From: Pectinatus sp.
Lineage (GTDB): Bacteria > Bacillota > Negativicutes > Selenomonadales > Selenomonadaceae
Assembly: GCA_020025075.1 (NCBI GenBank)
Contig: JAHHSR010000005.1
Span: forward strand, 1-51,314
Reading direction: 5' to 3'
Length of the DNA: 51,314 nt
The notes under the pieces were generated by a model. That model searched no databases. It was not told where the DNA came from and saw only the letters and a list, made by a program, of their open reading frames with translations. Shown here piece after piece: positions 34,084 to 42,074 of this stretch; within the stretch, counting starts at the first letter, position 1, and every line of letters starts with the position of its first letter. The translations under genes and the position numbers were made by a program.

Positions 34084-35233
34084 ATCTTATAATTTTTTTG
34101 CACCGAGTTTTTTTGAGGCATGCATGGTAAAAAATGACCTGATAATTGGACTTTTTTTCACTGGCAAAGGCCGTGACTACAGTATTTCAGGCACAACAAA
34201 AATTCCCTTGCCCACAAAAAATTCACCCTATCATGTCGACGATATTATCGACTTATTTGCCGAAATGCCCCTCGTTGATATGGGCAGGTTTTTCATCATC
34301 AATAATAAAGATTATCGCAAAGTATCGCAAAAAGCACCGGCAAATTTTCGCTCACTACTGCAAATTTATGATGAAGCTGCCAAAATGCGCCAAAACGGCC
34401 AAAAAAATGCCGTCTTTATTGCTAAAAATAATGGTGAATTCCAATACACCTTCTTTTTAAGTGACAAAATAAACAAGTCACCGCAGGCTGCCAGCAATAT
34501 CCTGCCTTCCTTAAAGGACAATATGGACATTTTGCATGAAGGCAATCATTATAGGGCCATCTTAGGCGAACGGGATATTTTTATTCAATGTCCCTCCCAC
34601 CACGATTTGAGCGATTTTGATGAAGATGACCTGAAAACCATGACCAGCGCTTGCTTTTACCCGCTAACGCATTGCGGCTTTTTTCCTTCACAAAAATCTC
34701 TTTTCCCCATACCATGGAAAAAATATTGCTGCCGCTTTTGTGCTCTATGCCTCCTCTTTTTGTGCCTGACGGGCGTTTTTCTCAAAAACAAAGCTGTCGT
34801 CCTGCGGCAAGACCTTGAAAATATGCAAGGCCAGATACTCGCTTGTCGCAATTTAATACAAGAAGGAGCAAATATTAAGCAGCTAAAGCAAGAACGCCAA
34901 ATACGACAAAAAAAATTGCTGGCTTTAGAAAAAAAACCTTATTCAAATTATCTACTTTTAAGCGAAATTGCTTCTAATCTGGCAGATGATGCCTGTCTTT
35001 TGCAAATAGAGCGCCATGAGAGCGAACTTACCGTCCGTGGCCTTGCCAAAACAGCGCAAGCAGCTGATAATTGCTATAAAAATTTTAAAAATCTCTCATT
35101 TTGCCAATCTATTATTGTAGATTATATCAAGCAAGAAGGCAACTATTTTGATTTTAAGTTCATTTTTACGTTAGATAGTAAAAACAATCTGCCAAACGAC
35201 AATTCTTCTAAGGAGCGGAGGGTTCTATCTTGA
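34049..35233 (+). CDS. PilN-like pilus assembly protein with unassigned N-terminal domain
   Basis: A 394-residue protein. The N-terminal 220 residues are not recognised; by position they could be a degenerate PilM-like part. One membrane segment (CALCLLFLCLTGVFLKNK, about 230-247) is followed by a coiled coil (LRQDLENMQGQILACRNLI, KQERQIRQKK) and a ferredoxin-like PilN domain (LLLSEIASNLADDACLLQIE, ELTVRGLAKTAQA). AAGGAGGG precedes the ATG. It ends in an ATGA-like overlap with the PilO-like gene. Confidence 0.65.
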   Translation: MLSSVAQILKDKSYNFFAPSFFEACMVKNDLIIGLFFTGKGRDYSISGTTKIPLPTKNSPYHVDDIIDLFAEMPLVDMGRFFIINNKDYRKVSQKAPANFRSLLQIYDEAAKMRQNGQKNAVFIAKNNGEFQYTFFLSDKINKSPQAASNILPSLKDNMDILHEGNHYRAILGERDIFIQCPSHHDLSDFDEDDLKTMTSACFYPLTHCGFFPSQKSLFPIPWKKYCCRFCALCLLFLCLTGVFLKNKAVVLRQDLENMQGQILACRNLIQEGANIKQLKQERQIRQKKLLALEKKPYSNYLLLSEIASNLADDACLLQIERHESELTVRGLAKTAQAADNCYKNFKNLSFCQSIIVDYIKQEGNYFDFKFIFTLDSKNNLPNDNSSKERRVLS

Positions 35234-35787
35234 AAAAAAGTCTTATTTTTCCTCTTTTAGCATCCCTCGCATTTTTCCTTGTCTGCTTTTATTACTGCTG
35301 CCATCTTCATTCTCTTTATGCCGAAACGAAAAAGCTCCAAAACGCTCTATCCGAAAAAAATTTACTCGTCCAAAAAATAGATGTCCTGCGCAGCCGCTAT
35401 CCCAATATCGAATTGGCTGCACAGGCCGAAGCTGCCACAAGCCAAAGATGGAAACAGAAGCTTCCTGATAAAATTGAAGCAGACAACTTCATCAAAAGCC
35501 TCTGCTCAGAGGCAAAAAAACAAAAATTAAATCTTATCAATATCAATACCAGCCCCACTGACGACAGGAAAGCCTTACTCGTCAGCCTCGAGCTAAGCGG
35601 TGATTTTCTCTCATTTCTTTCCTTTCTCCAAAATTTAGAATGCTCGCCGCGCTTTAATGAAAGTCATGTTTTCAAAGTGGAAAAAGCAGAAGATACGCTC
35701 CATTTTTTCATTTCGACAAAAATTTTTGCACTAGGCCAAGACCTTTCAAAAAATACTTTTGCTAAAGAGCCGGCCTTTAGTATATAA
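35230..35787 (+). CDS. PilO-like pilus assembly protein
   Basis: A 185-residue protein with one N-terminal membrane segment (FPLLASLAFFLVCFYYC), a coiled coil (YAETKKLQNALSEKNLLVQKI) and a PilO-type ferredoxin-like domain (ADNFIKSLCSEAKKQKLNLI, LVSLELSGDFLSFLSFLQNLE). With the PilN-like protein it would form the alignment complex. No secretin gene follows within the window, so the outer-membrane pore must be encoded elsewhere. Confidence 0.72.
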   Translation: MKKSLIFPLLASLAFFLVCFYYCCHLHSLYAETKKLQNALSEKNLLVQKIDVLRSRYPNIELAAQAEAATSQRWKQKLPDKIEADNFIKSLCSEAKKQKLNLININTSPTDDRKALLVSLELSGDFLSFLSFLQNLECSPRFNESHVFKVEKAEDTLHFFISTKIFALGQDLSKNTFAKEPAFSI

Positions 35788-35868
35788 TGTTGATGATTAC
35801 TATTTTTTATTTAAAATCATCGTCAATCTATTCTATGATAGATTATTATGTTAAAAAGGTGAATAGAT

Positions 35869-37407
35869 ATGTCTTTTGCAAAAATCAAAAACACACTTTT
35901 TAATTTTATTTGTGAAAACAAAATGCTGCAATTTTTTTTGTGGGATTATCAGACTGGGCGCATCTGCTTTTCAGCCCATCCCTTTGTACTGCCCATCTCT
36001 TTCAAAAAAAAGCGATATCGCTACCTAGATGAGCTAAAGCACCATCTCCAGCCAGATGATTACAAGGCTATTAATGACTATCTGTGTAATTTGCCCATCT
36101 CGCCAAAACGCCTTGCCCACAATTCTTTTTATTTGCGCATCTTTGATGATAATGGGAGCTGTTATTGGCTAAAACTGTTTCTCATTGCTCAAAAAGAGTC
36201 CAAAGCTTCCTGTCACATCTTCGGGCTCATAGAAAATGTCAGTGATGAAATGCATGCCGATGAAAGGCAAAAAAAATTCATCTATGCCTTAGAGCATGAC
36301 TCCTTAACCAATACCTACAACAAAGAAACCTTTATCCGCTTTACCAATAATTTTTTGGCTGCCCCTCAAAACAAAGATCAAATTCATGCCATGCTTATTA
36401 TTGATGCCGACAATTTCAAGGATATCAACGATACGCTCGGCCATTTATTCGGCGATTCCGTACTCAAGGAAATTGCCGATAAATTGCGCCATCATTTTCG
36501 AACGGACGACTTTATTGCCCGCATGGGCGGCGATGAATATGCCGTCTTGATGCGCAACCTCAAGTCCGTTGATTTTCTCAAGGAAAAATTCAATCTTCTT
36601 CTCAAAGACCTCTCCAAGACTTACCATAGCGGCAACCATTTCGTCAATTTTTCCATGAGTATTGGCGTAGCCTTTTATCCTGAAAACGGCAAAAATTTTC
36701 AGTCATTATTCAGCCATGCCGACATCGCCCTTTATACAAGCAAACGAGCCGGCAAAAGCTGTTTCACTTTTTATAATCCCAACCTCATAACCAGCAATTA
36801 TTTTTATCAATCTGATTCCCTTAAAACTTCTTATAACCGGAGGCTGCAATTTTTTCAAAAAAATACCGCCGAGTATATCTTTCGCCTCTTTTACAAAAAT
36901 AAGGACATAGACTCCATCATTGAGCACTGTCTTAAAATGCTTGGTATTATGACCAATGCCGATAGAGCTCTTCTCTTTCTTTACGAGCCTTCTACCGACA
37001 GTTTTCAGCTGACACATTTTTATTCAAGTGGCCGTCATGAACCCATTTCGCCGCAAGTCCGCGATAAATATTTGCCTTTAGCAGCATATTTCGTGGTAAA
37101 AACATTTTTCAAGCACCTATCGCACGGCATTATCGCCACCTGCGATGATATTAATTCATTGCCGGAGGAACAGAGAGAAACTTTTCAAAAACTCCGCTCC
37201 AAATCTTTTATCCAATGCCTCATTCGGCGCGGCAATACCGTGCTCGGCTCAATCGGCATTGATAATAGGACAAAGTGTCACCACTGGACTGAAGCGGAAA
37301 TTAACCAGCTTAGTATCCTCGCTTCCTGTTTTAGCTTTCTAATAATGCAAAGAAATATCTCAATACAATATCAATTGGAAAAACCAGGTGTAAAAAATGA
37401 ATTATGA
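35869..37407 (+). CDS. diguanylate cyclase with PAS-like and GAF domains
   Basis: A 512-residue cytoplasmic protein. A PAS-like N-terminus (about 15-130), a GGDEF domain (about 140-305) with ARMGGDEYAVLM and the inhibitory I-site RTDD five residues before it, and a C-terminal GAF domain (about 330-505). The intact GGDEY and RxxD predict an active, product-inhibited c-di-GMP synthase. AAAAAGGTG precedes the ATG. It overlaps the following GGDEF-EAL gene by 11 bases, so synthesis and breakdown are co-expressed. Confidence 0.9.
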   Translation: MSFAKIKNTLFNFICENKMLQFFLWDYQTGRICFSAHPFVLPISFKKKRYRYLDELKHHLQPDDYKAINDYLCNLPISPKRLAHNSFYLRIFDDNGSCYWLKLFLIAQKESKASCHIFGLIENVSDEMHADERQKKFIYALEHDSLTNTYNKETFIRFTNNFLAAPQNKDQIHAMLIIDADNFKDINDTLGHLFGDSVLKEIADKLRHHFRTDDFIARMGGDEYAVLMRNLKSVDFLKEKFNLLLKDLSKTYHSGNHFVNFSMSIGVAFYPENGKNFQSLFSHADIALYTSKRAGKSCFTFYNPNLITSNYFYQSDSLKTSYNRRLQFFQKNTAEYIFRLFYKNKDIDSIIEHCLKMLGIMTNADRALLFLYEPSTDSFQLTHFYSSGRHEPISPQVRDKYLPLAAYFVVKTFFKHLSHGIIATCDDINSLPEEQRETFQKLRSKSFIQCLIRRGNTVLGSIGIDNRTKCHHWTEAEINQLSILASCFSFLIMQRNISIQYQLEKPGVKNEL

Positions 37408-39088
37408 AGCTTCAATATTCCCCATTTCCATTTCCGACGGACAAGAGGAACATATTTTTCCCTTAAATCACCTGCGCACAGCGATTGAATACGTCACGGG
37501 AGCTCACGTTTTCCTCGTCGATATGGAAAAGCGCCATATCCTATGCTCTGAAACATTCCAAAAAGAATATTTCCAGCAGTTTACAGCTGGCTATTATACA
37601 TTGGACAATCTCTATTCAATTATCTATGAACGCGACCGCGATAAGGCAAGCCACCTCTTTTCCACCCTCTTGCGCGGCAAAGCACATAAGAGAAGCATCG
37701 ACATCCGACTCAACACGCATCACGATGAAAAACTCAGCTGGGTCTCACTGCGCTGCAAGGCCGTAAAAAGCCATCGCCAAGAAACATTTCTTGTCTGTGC
37801 CTTAATTCCTTCGACACAAATGCCGCATATCGATGAATTGACGCAAATAAAAAATGCTGCTGCCTTTTCGCGAGTAGTTAAAGATTACATCCATGAAAAA
37901 AAGTCTTTTGCCCTCATGCTCCTCAATATCAGCAATTTCAGTATGATTAACTATCAGCACAGCCGCCACTATGGCGATACCGTGCTAATTAACTTTGCCA
38001 GCTACCTTTCCAATTTACTTAGCCAAGATGAAGCCAATCAATGTTTCCGCACATCTGGCAATACCTTCGCCCTAATTTTGCGCGACAGCTCGCCGCAAAA
38101 TATCAATATTATTTATTCCTCAATTAAAAAACATCTGCATCTTATGTACAACATCAATGCCGCTTTTTGCTCTTGTAATTACCCCGAAAATGCATCCACT
38201 TTAGAAGAATTAATCCAGCTTTCCGATTATCTGCTCATTCAGGCCCGCCGCCGTGAGATTAATGGCATCGTAAGCTATGATGAAACCACCGAAAATTCTT
38301 TTTCTAATTACCGCCTTTTGCAGAGCAATCTGCGCCACAGTATTGACAACAACTTTCGCGGCTTTTATCTCGTCTATCAGCCTTACATCAATGTTCAGAA
38401 AAATAAGCTCATCGGTGCCGAAGCATTGGCCCGCTATACCGATGAGCAAGGTAATGCCATTTCCCCGGAAAAATTCATTCCCATTATCGAGAACATGAAA
38501 ATGATGTGCGAATTCGGCCGCTGGATTGTCAGGGAGGCCATCAAGGCATTGCAGCAATTTAGCGCCATTTTCCCAGACATGGTTGTCAATATCAATATCT
38601 CTCATGAGCAGCTCAATGACAAGCACCTCTTTGATTACATCATGAATACTGCTAACGAATTTGGTGTTGACCCTTCCCAGATTGAATTAGAATTTACGGA
38701 ACATTTTCTTTCCAAAGAATACACTTATATCAATAGTGCTATCGAAAAAATCCACAAAAAAGGTGTGCTTATCGCCATGGATGACTTTGGCACCGGCTAT
38801 TCATCCCTTGGCTTCCTCAAAGATATTAATGTTGACATTGTTAAGATTGATAAGATTTTCGTCAAAAATTTCATGAACGACGAGGTCAAGAAATTTTTCC
38901 TGGAATGTATCATCAGCCTTTGCAAAAAACTAAAGCGCAAGACCATTCTAGAAGGTATCGAGCATCATGATGAATATATGGCTATTCGCAGCCTTGGCAT
39001 CGACATGGTGCAAGGCTATTACTATAGCAGGCCGCGCCCTTTTGAGAGCATTATCGACTTCATAAAAAATCAGCATCAAAACGACTGA
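37397..39088 (+). CDS. GGDEF-EAL protein, probable c-di-GMP phosphodiesterase
   Basis: A 563-residue protein: PAS-like N-terminus (about 25-140), degenerate GGDEF (about 145-290, where GGDEF reads SGNTF) and EAL domain (about 310-560). The EAL domain keeps GAEALARY, VNINIS, LEFTEHF, MDDFGTGYSS, KIDKIF and VQGYYYSRP, so hydrolysis of c-di-GMP is predicted while synthesis is not. It shares a transcript with the preceding cyclase. Confidence 0.9.
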   Translation: MNYEASIFPISISDGQEEHIFPLNHLRTAIEYVTGAHVFLVDMEKRHILCSETFQKEYFQQFTAGYYTLDNLYSIIYERDRDKASHLFSTLLRGKAHKRSIDIRLNTHHDEKLSWVSLRCKAVKSHRQETFLVCALIPSTQMPHIDELTQIKNAAAFSRVVKDYIHEKKSFALMLLNISNFSMINYQHSRHYGDTVLINFASYLSNLLSQDEANQCFRTSGNTFALILRDSSPQNINIIYSSIKKHLHLMYNINAAFCSCNYPENASTLEELIQLSDYLLIQARRREINGIVSYDETTENSFSNYRLLQSNLRHSIDNNFRGFYLVYQPYINVQKNKLIGAEALARYTDEQGNAISPEKFIPIIENMKMMCEFGRWIVREAIKALQQFSAIFPDMVVNINISHEQLNDKHLFDYIMNTANEFGVDPSQIELEFTEHFLSKEYTYINSAIEKIHKKGVLIAMDDFGTGYSSLGFLKDINVDIVKIDKIFVKNFMNDEVKKFFLECIISLCKKLKRKTILEGIEHHDEYMAIRSLGIDMVQGYYYSRPRPFESIIDFIKNQHQND

Positions 39089-39167
39089 TTGAGCTCGTTT
39101 TCTAAACTCTTCGCGCCTTCTCCCAAAATTTTATAATGTCACTACCTCATAGCTTGTCTATGCTACT

Positions 39168-39203
39168 AAAATACCCGGAAAAGAATTCTTTTCCGGGTAT
39201 TTT
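39168..39203. terminator. bidirectional terminator between the EAL gene and tonB
   Basis: AAAATACCCGGAAAAG and CTTTTCCGGGTATTTT pair perfectly around AATT. The palindrome works for both convergent transcripts and abuts the tonB stop codon. Confidence 0.93.
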
Positions 39204-39997
39204 CAGTCGAGGCGAAAGACGATTCTGCGCCTGACGATACAAGGCACAGGCTGCCCATTGCTATTTAGCGCTGGCGAAAACCTATATTGATATGCAGCCT
39301 TACTTGCAGCCTGGTCAAATGCGGTCTGCCCCGAAGAACTGATAATTGCTACATTGCTTACCTTACCATTTTTTGTCACAAAAATCTTTAGATATACTGT
39401 CCCCTCTATTCCTGATTTGCGTAAATCAGGCGGATAGTCAGGCTTTACTGCCTTTAAAAGTCGCGGCGGCAATGCCGGAGAAATAGCCGCTAAAGAACTT
39501 CCTCGTCCATTTCCTTTGCCACCTTCCTTTGCGCTGCCACTTCCCTCACCTTTTCCCGATAGGCTCTTTCCCTGTCCTTTACCATTGCCATCAGAAGAGC
39601 CCCTATCTTTGGAGCTTTCCTCATTTTTGCTGGCTTGCTGATTACCTTGGCTTGGCTGGCTACTTGGAAGAACTTTTTTTACATTTTTTGCCTTTTCTGG
39701 TGCGTTTAAGGCAACCTTCTCTTGCACAGTTTTGGCAATGGCTGCATTACTCTTTTCTTCCATGTGCAAAGCCTCCTTGCTGCCCTCCATTTTGCTGCCG
39801 GCTGCATTTGCGGCGGAAGCATTTCTTTTTGGTGCAGCATCAGCATCATAGACAATTACATTCATTGGCTTTGCTGACTTCTGATAAACATTGAGACTGA
39901 ATAACCCTAAAAATGCTGCCAGCAAAAAAAGCACCCCGTGAATTGCTAAAGAAAAAGCAAATGCCTTATATTTTTGCCTTTTTTCCTCGCCAATCAT
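39203..39997 (-). CDS. tonB: TonB energy-transducing protein
   Basis: A 264-residue TonB: cytoplasmic N-terminus, one membrane anchor (FSLAIHGVLFLLAAFLGLFS, about 14-33), a long periplasmic Ser/Gly/Lys-rich linker (about 50-165) instead of the usual Pro-Lys repeat, and the C-terminal domain (about 175-264: PDYPPDLRKSGIEGTVYLKIFV, YQYRFSPALNSNGQPV). It spans the periplasm to energise outer-membrane receptors, so the host should have an outer membrane. Overlaps exbD by four bases. Confidence 0.92.
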   Translation of the reverse strand: MIGEEKRQKYKAFAFSLAIHGVLFLLAAFLGLFSLNVYQKSAKPMNVIVYDADAAPKRNASAANAAGSKMEGSKEALHMEEKSNAAIAKTVQEKVALNAPEKAKNVKKVLPSSQPSQGNQQASKNEESSKDRGSSDGNGKGQGKSLSGKGEGSGSAKEGGKGNGRGSSLAAISPALPPRLLKAVKPDYPPDLRKSGIEGTVYLKIFVTKNGKVSNVAIISSSGQTAFDQAASKAAYQYRFSPALNSNGQPVPCIVRRRIVFRLD

Positions 39998-40407
39998 AAG
40001 GAGCCATCCTTTGCTGCTGCCAAACCGACATGCTCAACGCCTACGGCTTTACATTCATCGAGCAGCTTCATAACGAGATTATAATTCGTATCCTTCTCGA
40101 CGCGAATGACCAAGGAAAATTTCTTATTTTGCTCACGCACAGCCTTAATCCGCTGCAAAAGCACCTCTCGCGTTATGGGCTTTTCTTCCAGACTCAAATT
40201 GCCGTTTTTTTCCAGCGTTACCACATAATTAACATTAATCTGCTCTTGAGCATGAGCAGCATGAGGCAAGGCAATATCTATCGCCTTTATATTGACCATA
40301 TGCAGCATAGCCAAAATAAAAAACACCAGCAAAAAGAACATGATATCAATCATGGGAATAATTATTACTTCTGGCTTTGTAAAACTGCGCCGGTCACGCA
40401 AGCGCAT
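39994..40407 (-). CDS. exbD: ExbD biopolymer transport protein
   Basis: About 137 residues. One membrane segment carries the proton-pathway Asp (VIIIPMIDIMFFLLVFFILAM) and a periplasmic domain follows (LEKNGNLSLEEKPIT). ATG at 40407 has GGTGAC upstream; ATG 40419 is also possible. It overlaps the exbB end by 14-26 bases. With ExbB it uses the proton gradient to drive TonB. Confidence 0.93.
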   Translation of the reverse strand: MRLRDRRSFTKPEVIIIPMIDIMFFLLVFFILAMLHMVNIKAIDIALPHAAHAQEQINVNYVVTLEKNGNLSLEEKPITREVLLQRIKAVREQNKKFSLVIRVEKDTNYNLVMKLLDECKAVGVEHVGLAAAKDGSL

Positions 40408-41059
40408 TAGCGTCACCATCTTTCTCAGCTCTGGTATATTCGCTGCTGTTTTTGAGGCTGCTAAAATGCACTTCTACCAGTGAAAAGCACTGTTCCATAT
40501 CAGTGATAATGCTATCTACGCGCTGCACAAAATAGGCATGTATACTCAAGGCAATTATTGCCACACAAAGTCCTGTGGCCGTAGCAATCAGGGCTGCGCC
40601 TACATCTCCCGTGATAGCTCCTGCCTGCCCAGATTCAACATTAAAAATACTAAAGGCAGATATCATGCCGGCAATTGTTCCCAAAAGCCCTAAAAGCGGT
40701 GCCAATGTAACGACGACGCTTAAATAATAAAGATGCTTCTTAAATCCAGCCAATGCTACGCCCGACTGAATTTCCATAAAAGAAGCTGCTTTATCTTGCT
40801 GCGCTACTTGAAAAGAAAGCGCACTTTTAATTATCTCGGCAATCTTTCCTTTGCCCTTATTTATCATTTCCAAGGCCATTTCATAATTTCCCCTGGTCAA
40901 CAGCAAAGATAATTGACGCGAAAAGTCTCGCCCATCATCGTGACGAGAGAAATACATGGCTCGTTCTATCCCCATAGCAACAACAAAAATAGAGCATAGC
41001 AGCAAGACGTACATTACACTGCCTCCCTGCTCAAAAAATCTAATTCCCTGCATTAACAT
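40394..41059 (-). CDS. exbB: ExbB/MotA-TolQ-family proton channel protein
   Basis: A 221-residue protein with three membrane segments (VMYVLLLCSIFVVAMGIERAM; LSVVVTLAPLLGLLGTIAGMISAF; GDVGAALIATATGLCVAIIAL). The last two form the MotA/TolQ/ExbB core. ATG 41059 follows GGGGGAAGG, which lies right after a terminator hairpin and a cobalamin riboswitch. First gene of exbB-exbD-tonB. Confidence 0.93.
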   Translation of the reverse strand: MLMQGIRFFEQGGSVMYVLLLCSIFVVAMGIERAMYFSRHDDGRDFSRQLSLLLTRGNYEMALEMINKGKGKIAEIIKSALSFQVAQQDKAASFMEIQSGVALAGFKKHLYYLSVVVTLAPLLGLLGTIAGMISAFSIFNVESGQAGAITGDVGAALIATATGLCVAIIALSIHAYFVQRVDSIITDMEQCFSLVEVHFSSLKNSSEYTRAEKDGDANALA

Positions 41060-41072
41060 TGGCCTTCCCCCA

Positions 41073-41102
41073 TAAAAAAAAGCTCCTACATACATAGGAG
41101 CT
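41073..41102 (-). terminator. riboswitch-controlled terminator before exbB
   Basis: On the minus strand AGCTCCTA and TAGGAGCT pair around TGTATG-type loop bases and are followed by eight T residues. It ends 14 bases before the exbB start, so it can stop transcription when the aptamer binds its ligand. Confidence 0.9.
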
Positions 41103-41189
41103 ATCAGACAAAAAATCTTGACATAACAAAATTATCGACACTGAATAAATCCCCTCCCCATCTCTCGCAGGTACAAATGGTGATTGCTA

Positions 41190-41341
41190 ATCAGGCAGTT
41201 CTCCTGGCTATTGGTTCATAACGATGCTGCGCCTTCCCAAAAATTATCCAGTGGCATTGCAGCTGCTCCCCATTACAGTGGCGTGACCGCGTTGGCTTTT
41301 CCAACTTCTCTATTGAGTCCTTCCGGACACCTGACCCTCTT
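41190..41341 (-). promoter_or_regulatory. cobalamin riboswitch aptamer
   Basis: Read on the minus strand, the conserved blocks are in order: AGGGTCAGGTGTCC, GGAAAAGCCAACGCGGTC, the B12 box region ACGCCACTGTAATGGGGAGC, GCCACTGG, GGGAAGGCGC, and AGCCAGGAGAACTGCCTG. This is the class of RNA that senses adenosyl- or related cobalamins. Followed by a terminator and exbB, it should shut off exbB-exbD-tonB when B12 is plentiful. Confidence 0.93.
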
Positions 41342-41374
41342 TATTTGATTGGTAATACACTATTATCGCAGTTT

Positions 41375-41403
41375 ATAATATCATTATCATTTTCTTTTGT
41401 CAA
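41375..41403 (-). promoter_or_regulatory. promoter of the cobalamin riboswitch transcript
   Basis: Minus-strand TTGACA (41403-41398) and TATTAT (41380-41375) with a 17-base spacer, about 35 bases before the aptamer. Confidence 0.85.
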
Positions 41404-41535
41404 CAGCAGAACTTTCATGCTCTATTTTTTCCGTATAGCAAGAAAAATTTATAATTTATTATTAATATCAAGAAACTTTTTATGCTATAATAATTATATT
41501 AAATTATTAATATAGTATGAAAGATGTGAGATATT

Positions 41536-41967
41536 ATAAATACAAAAGCAGAAAAATTTCAAACTTTCTTAAAAGAAAATGAGCTGAACTTCTTCACCAT
41601 CGAAGAAAACACCGATGAATTATCGACTGTTGTTTTCCGTGGCCAAATCGAAACTTCTGGCCAGACTCTGCCGATGATTGCCATCATTGACAAGAGCTAC
41701 TACTCTACCATGCGCGTTCTCGTCGCTCCCAAGGCCGTCCGCAATGACAACCGCTTCGCCCTTGACGATGCTATTAACGCCCAAAATGCCAAATACAAGA
41801 TTTGCAAATTCTATCTTGATAATGAAAACAATCTGATTATGGATTCTTGCCTCATGAGCTCTGACGATGATTTCAATGCAGAAACTTTCTATTATCTTTT
41901 GCAAAGTATTTTGCCTTGCCTAGAAGAATTTTATCCGCAAGCTATGGACAGCATCTGGTCAAAATAA
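41536..41967 (+). CDS. YbjN-like protein with an AUA or AUU start codon
   Basis: About 143 residues if translation starts at ATA 41536 (MNTKAEKFQTFLKENELNFF, then VVFRGQIETSGQTLPMIAIID). The sequence looks like the YbjN (type III chaperone-like fold) family of small acidic proteins with unknown function. The frame is closed by TGA at 41527-41529 and contains no ATG, GTG or TTG until ATG 41674, which would delete about a third of the protein. Only GAT, ATT, ATA and AAT codons lie at the N-terminus; GATGTGAG is spaced for ATT or ATA. A terminator follows. Confidence 0.75.
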   Translation: MNTKAEKFQTFLKENELNFFTIEENTDELSTVVFRGQIETSGQTLPMIAIIDKSYYSTMRVLVAPKAVRNDNRFALDDAINAQNAKYKICKFYLDNENNLIMDSCLMSSDDDFNAETFYYLLQSILPCLEEFYPQAMDSIWSK

Positions 41968-41974
41968 TTTTCTT

Positions 41975-41998
41975 CCGCAGCAAAGCTGCGGCTTTTTT
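41975..41998 (+). terminator. terminator of the YbjN-like gene
   Basis: CCGCAGC pairs with GCTGCGG around AAA, followed by CTTTTTT, eight bases after the stop codon. Confidence 0.93.
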
Positions 41999-42015
41999 AG
42001 TGGCAATAAATATAT

Positions 42016-42050
42016 AAAAACAGCTTGCGGAATTGCCGCAAGCTGTTTTT
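42016..42050. terminator. terminator of the hrcA-dnaJ operon
   Basis: ACAGCTTGCGG pairs with CCGCAAGCTGT around AATTG, flanked by A and T runs on both sides, so it can act in both directions. It lies 25 bases after the dnaJ stop. Confidence 0.92.
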
Positions 42051-42074
42051 AGCAGATATGCTCTTTCATATCTT

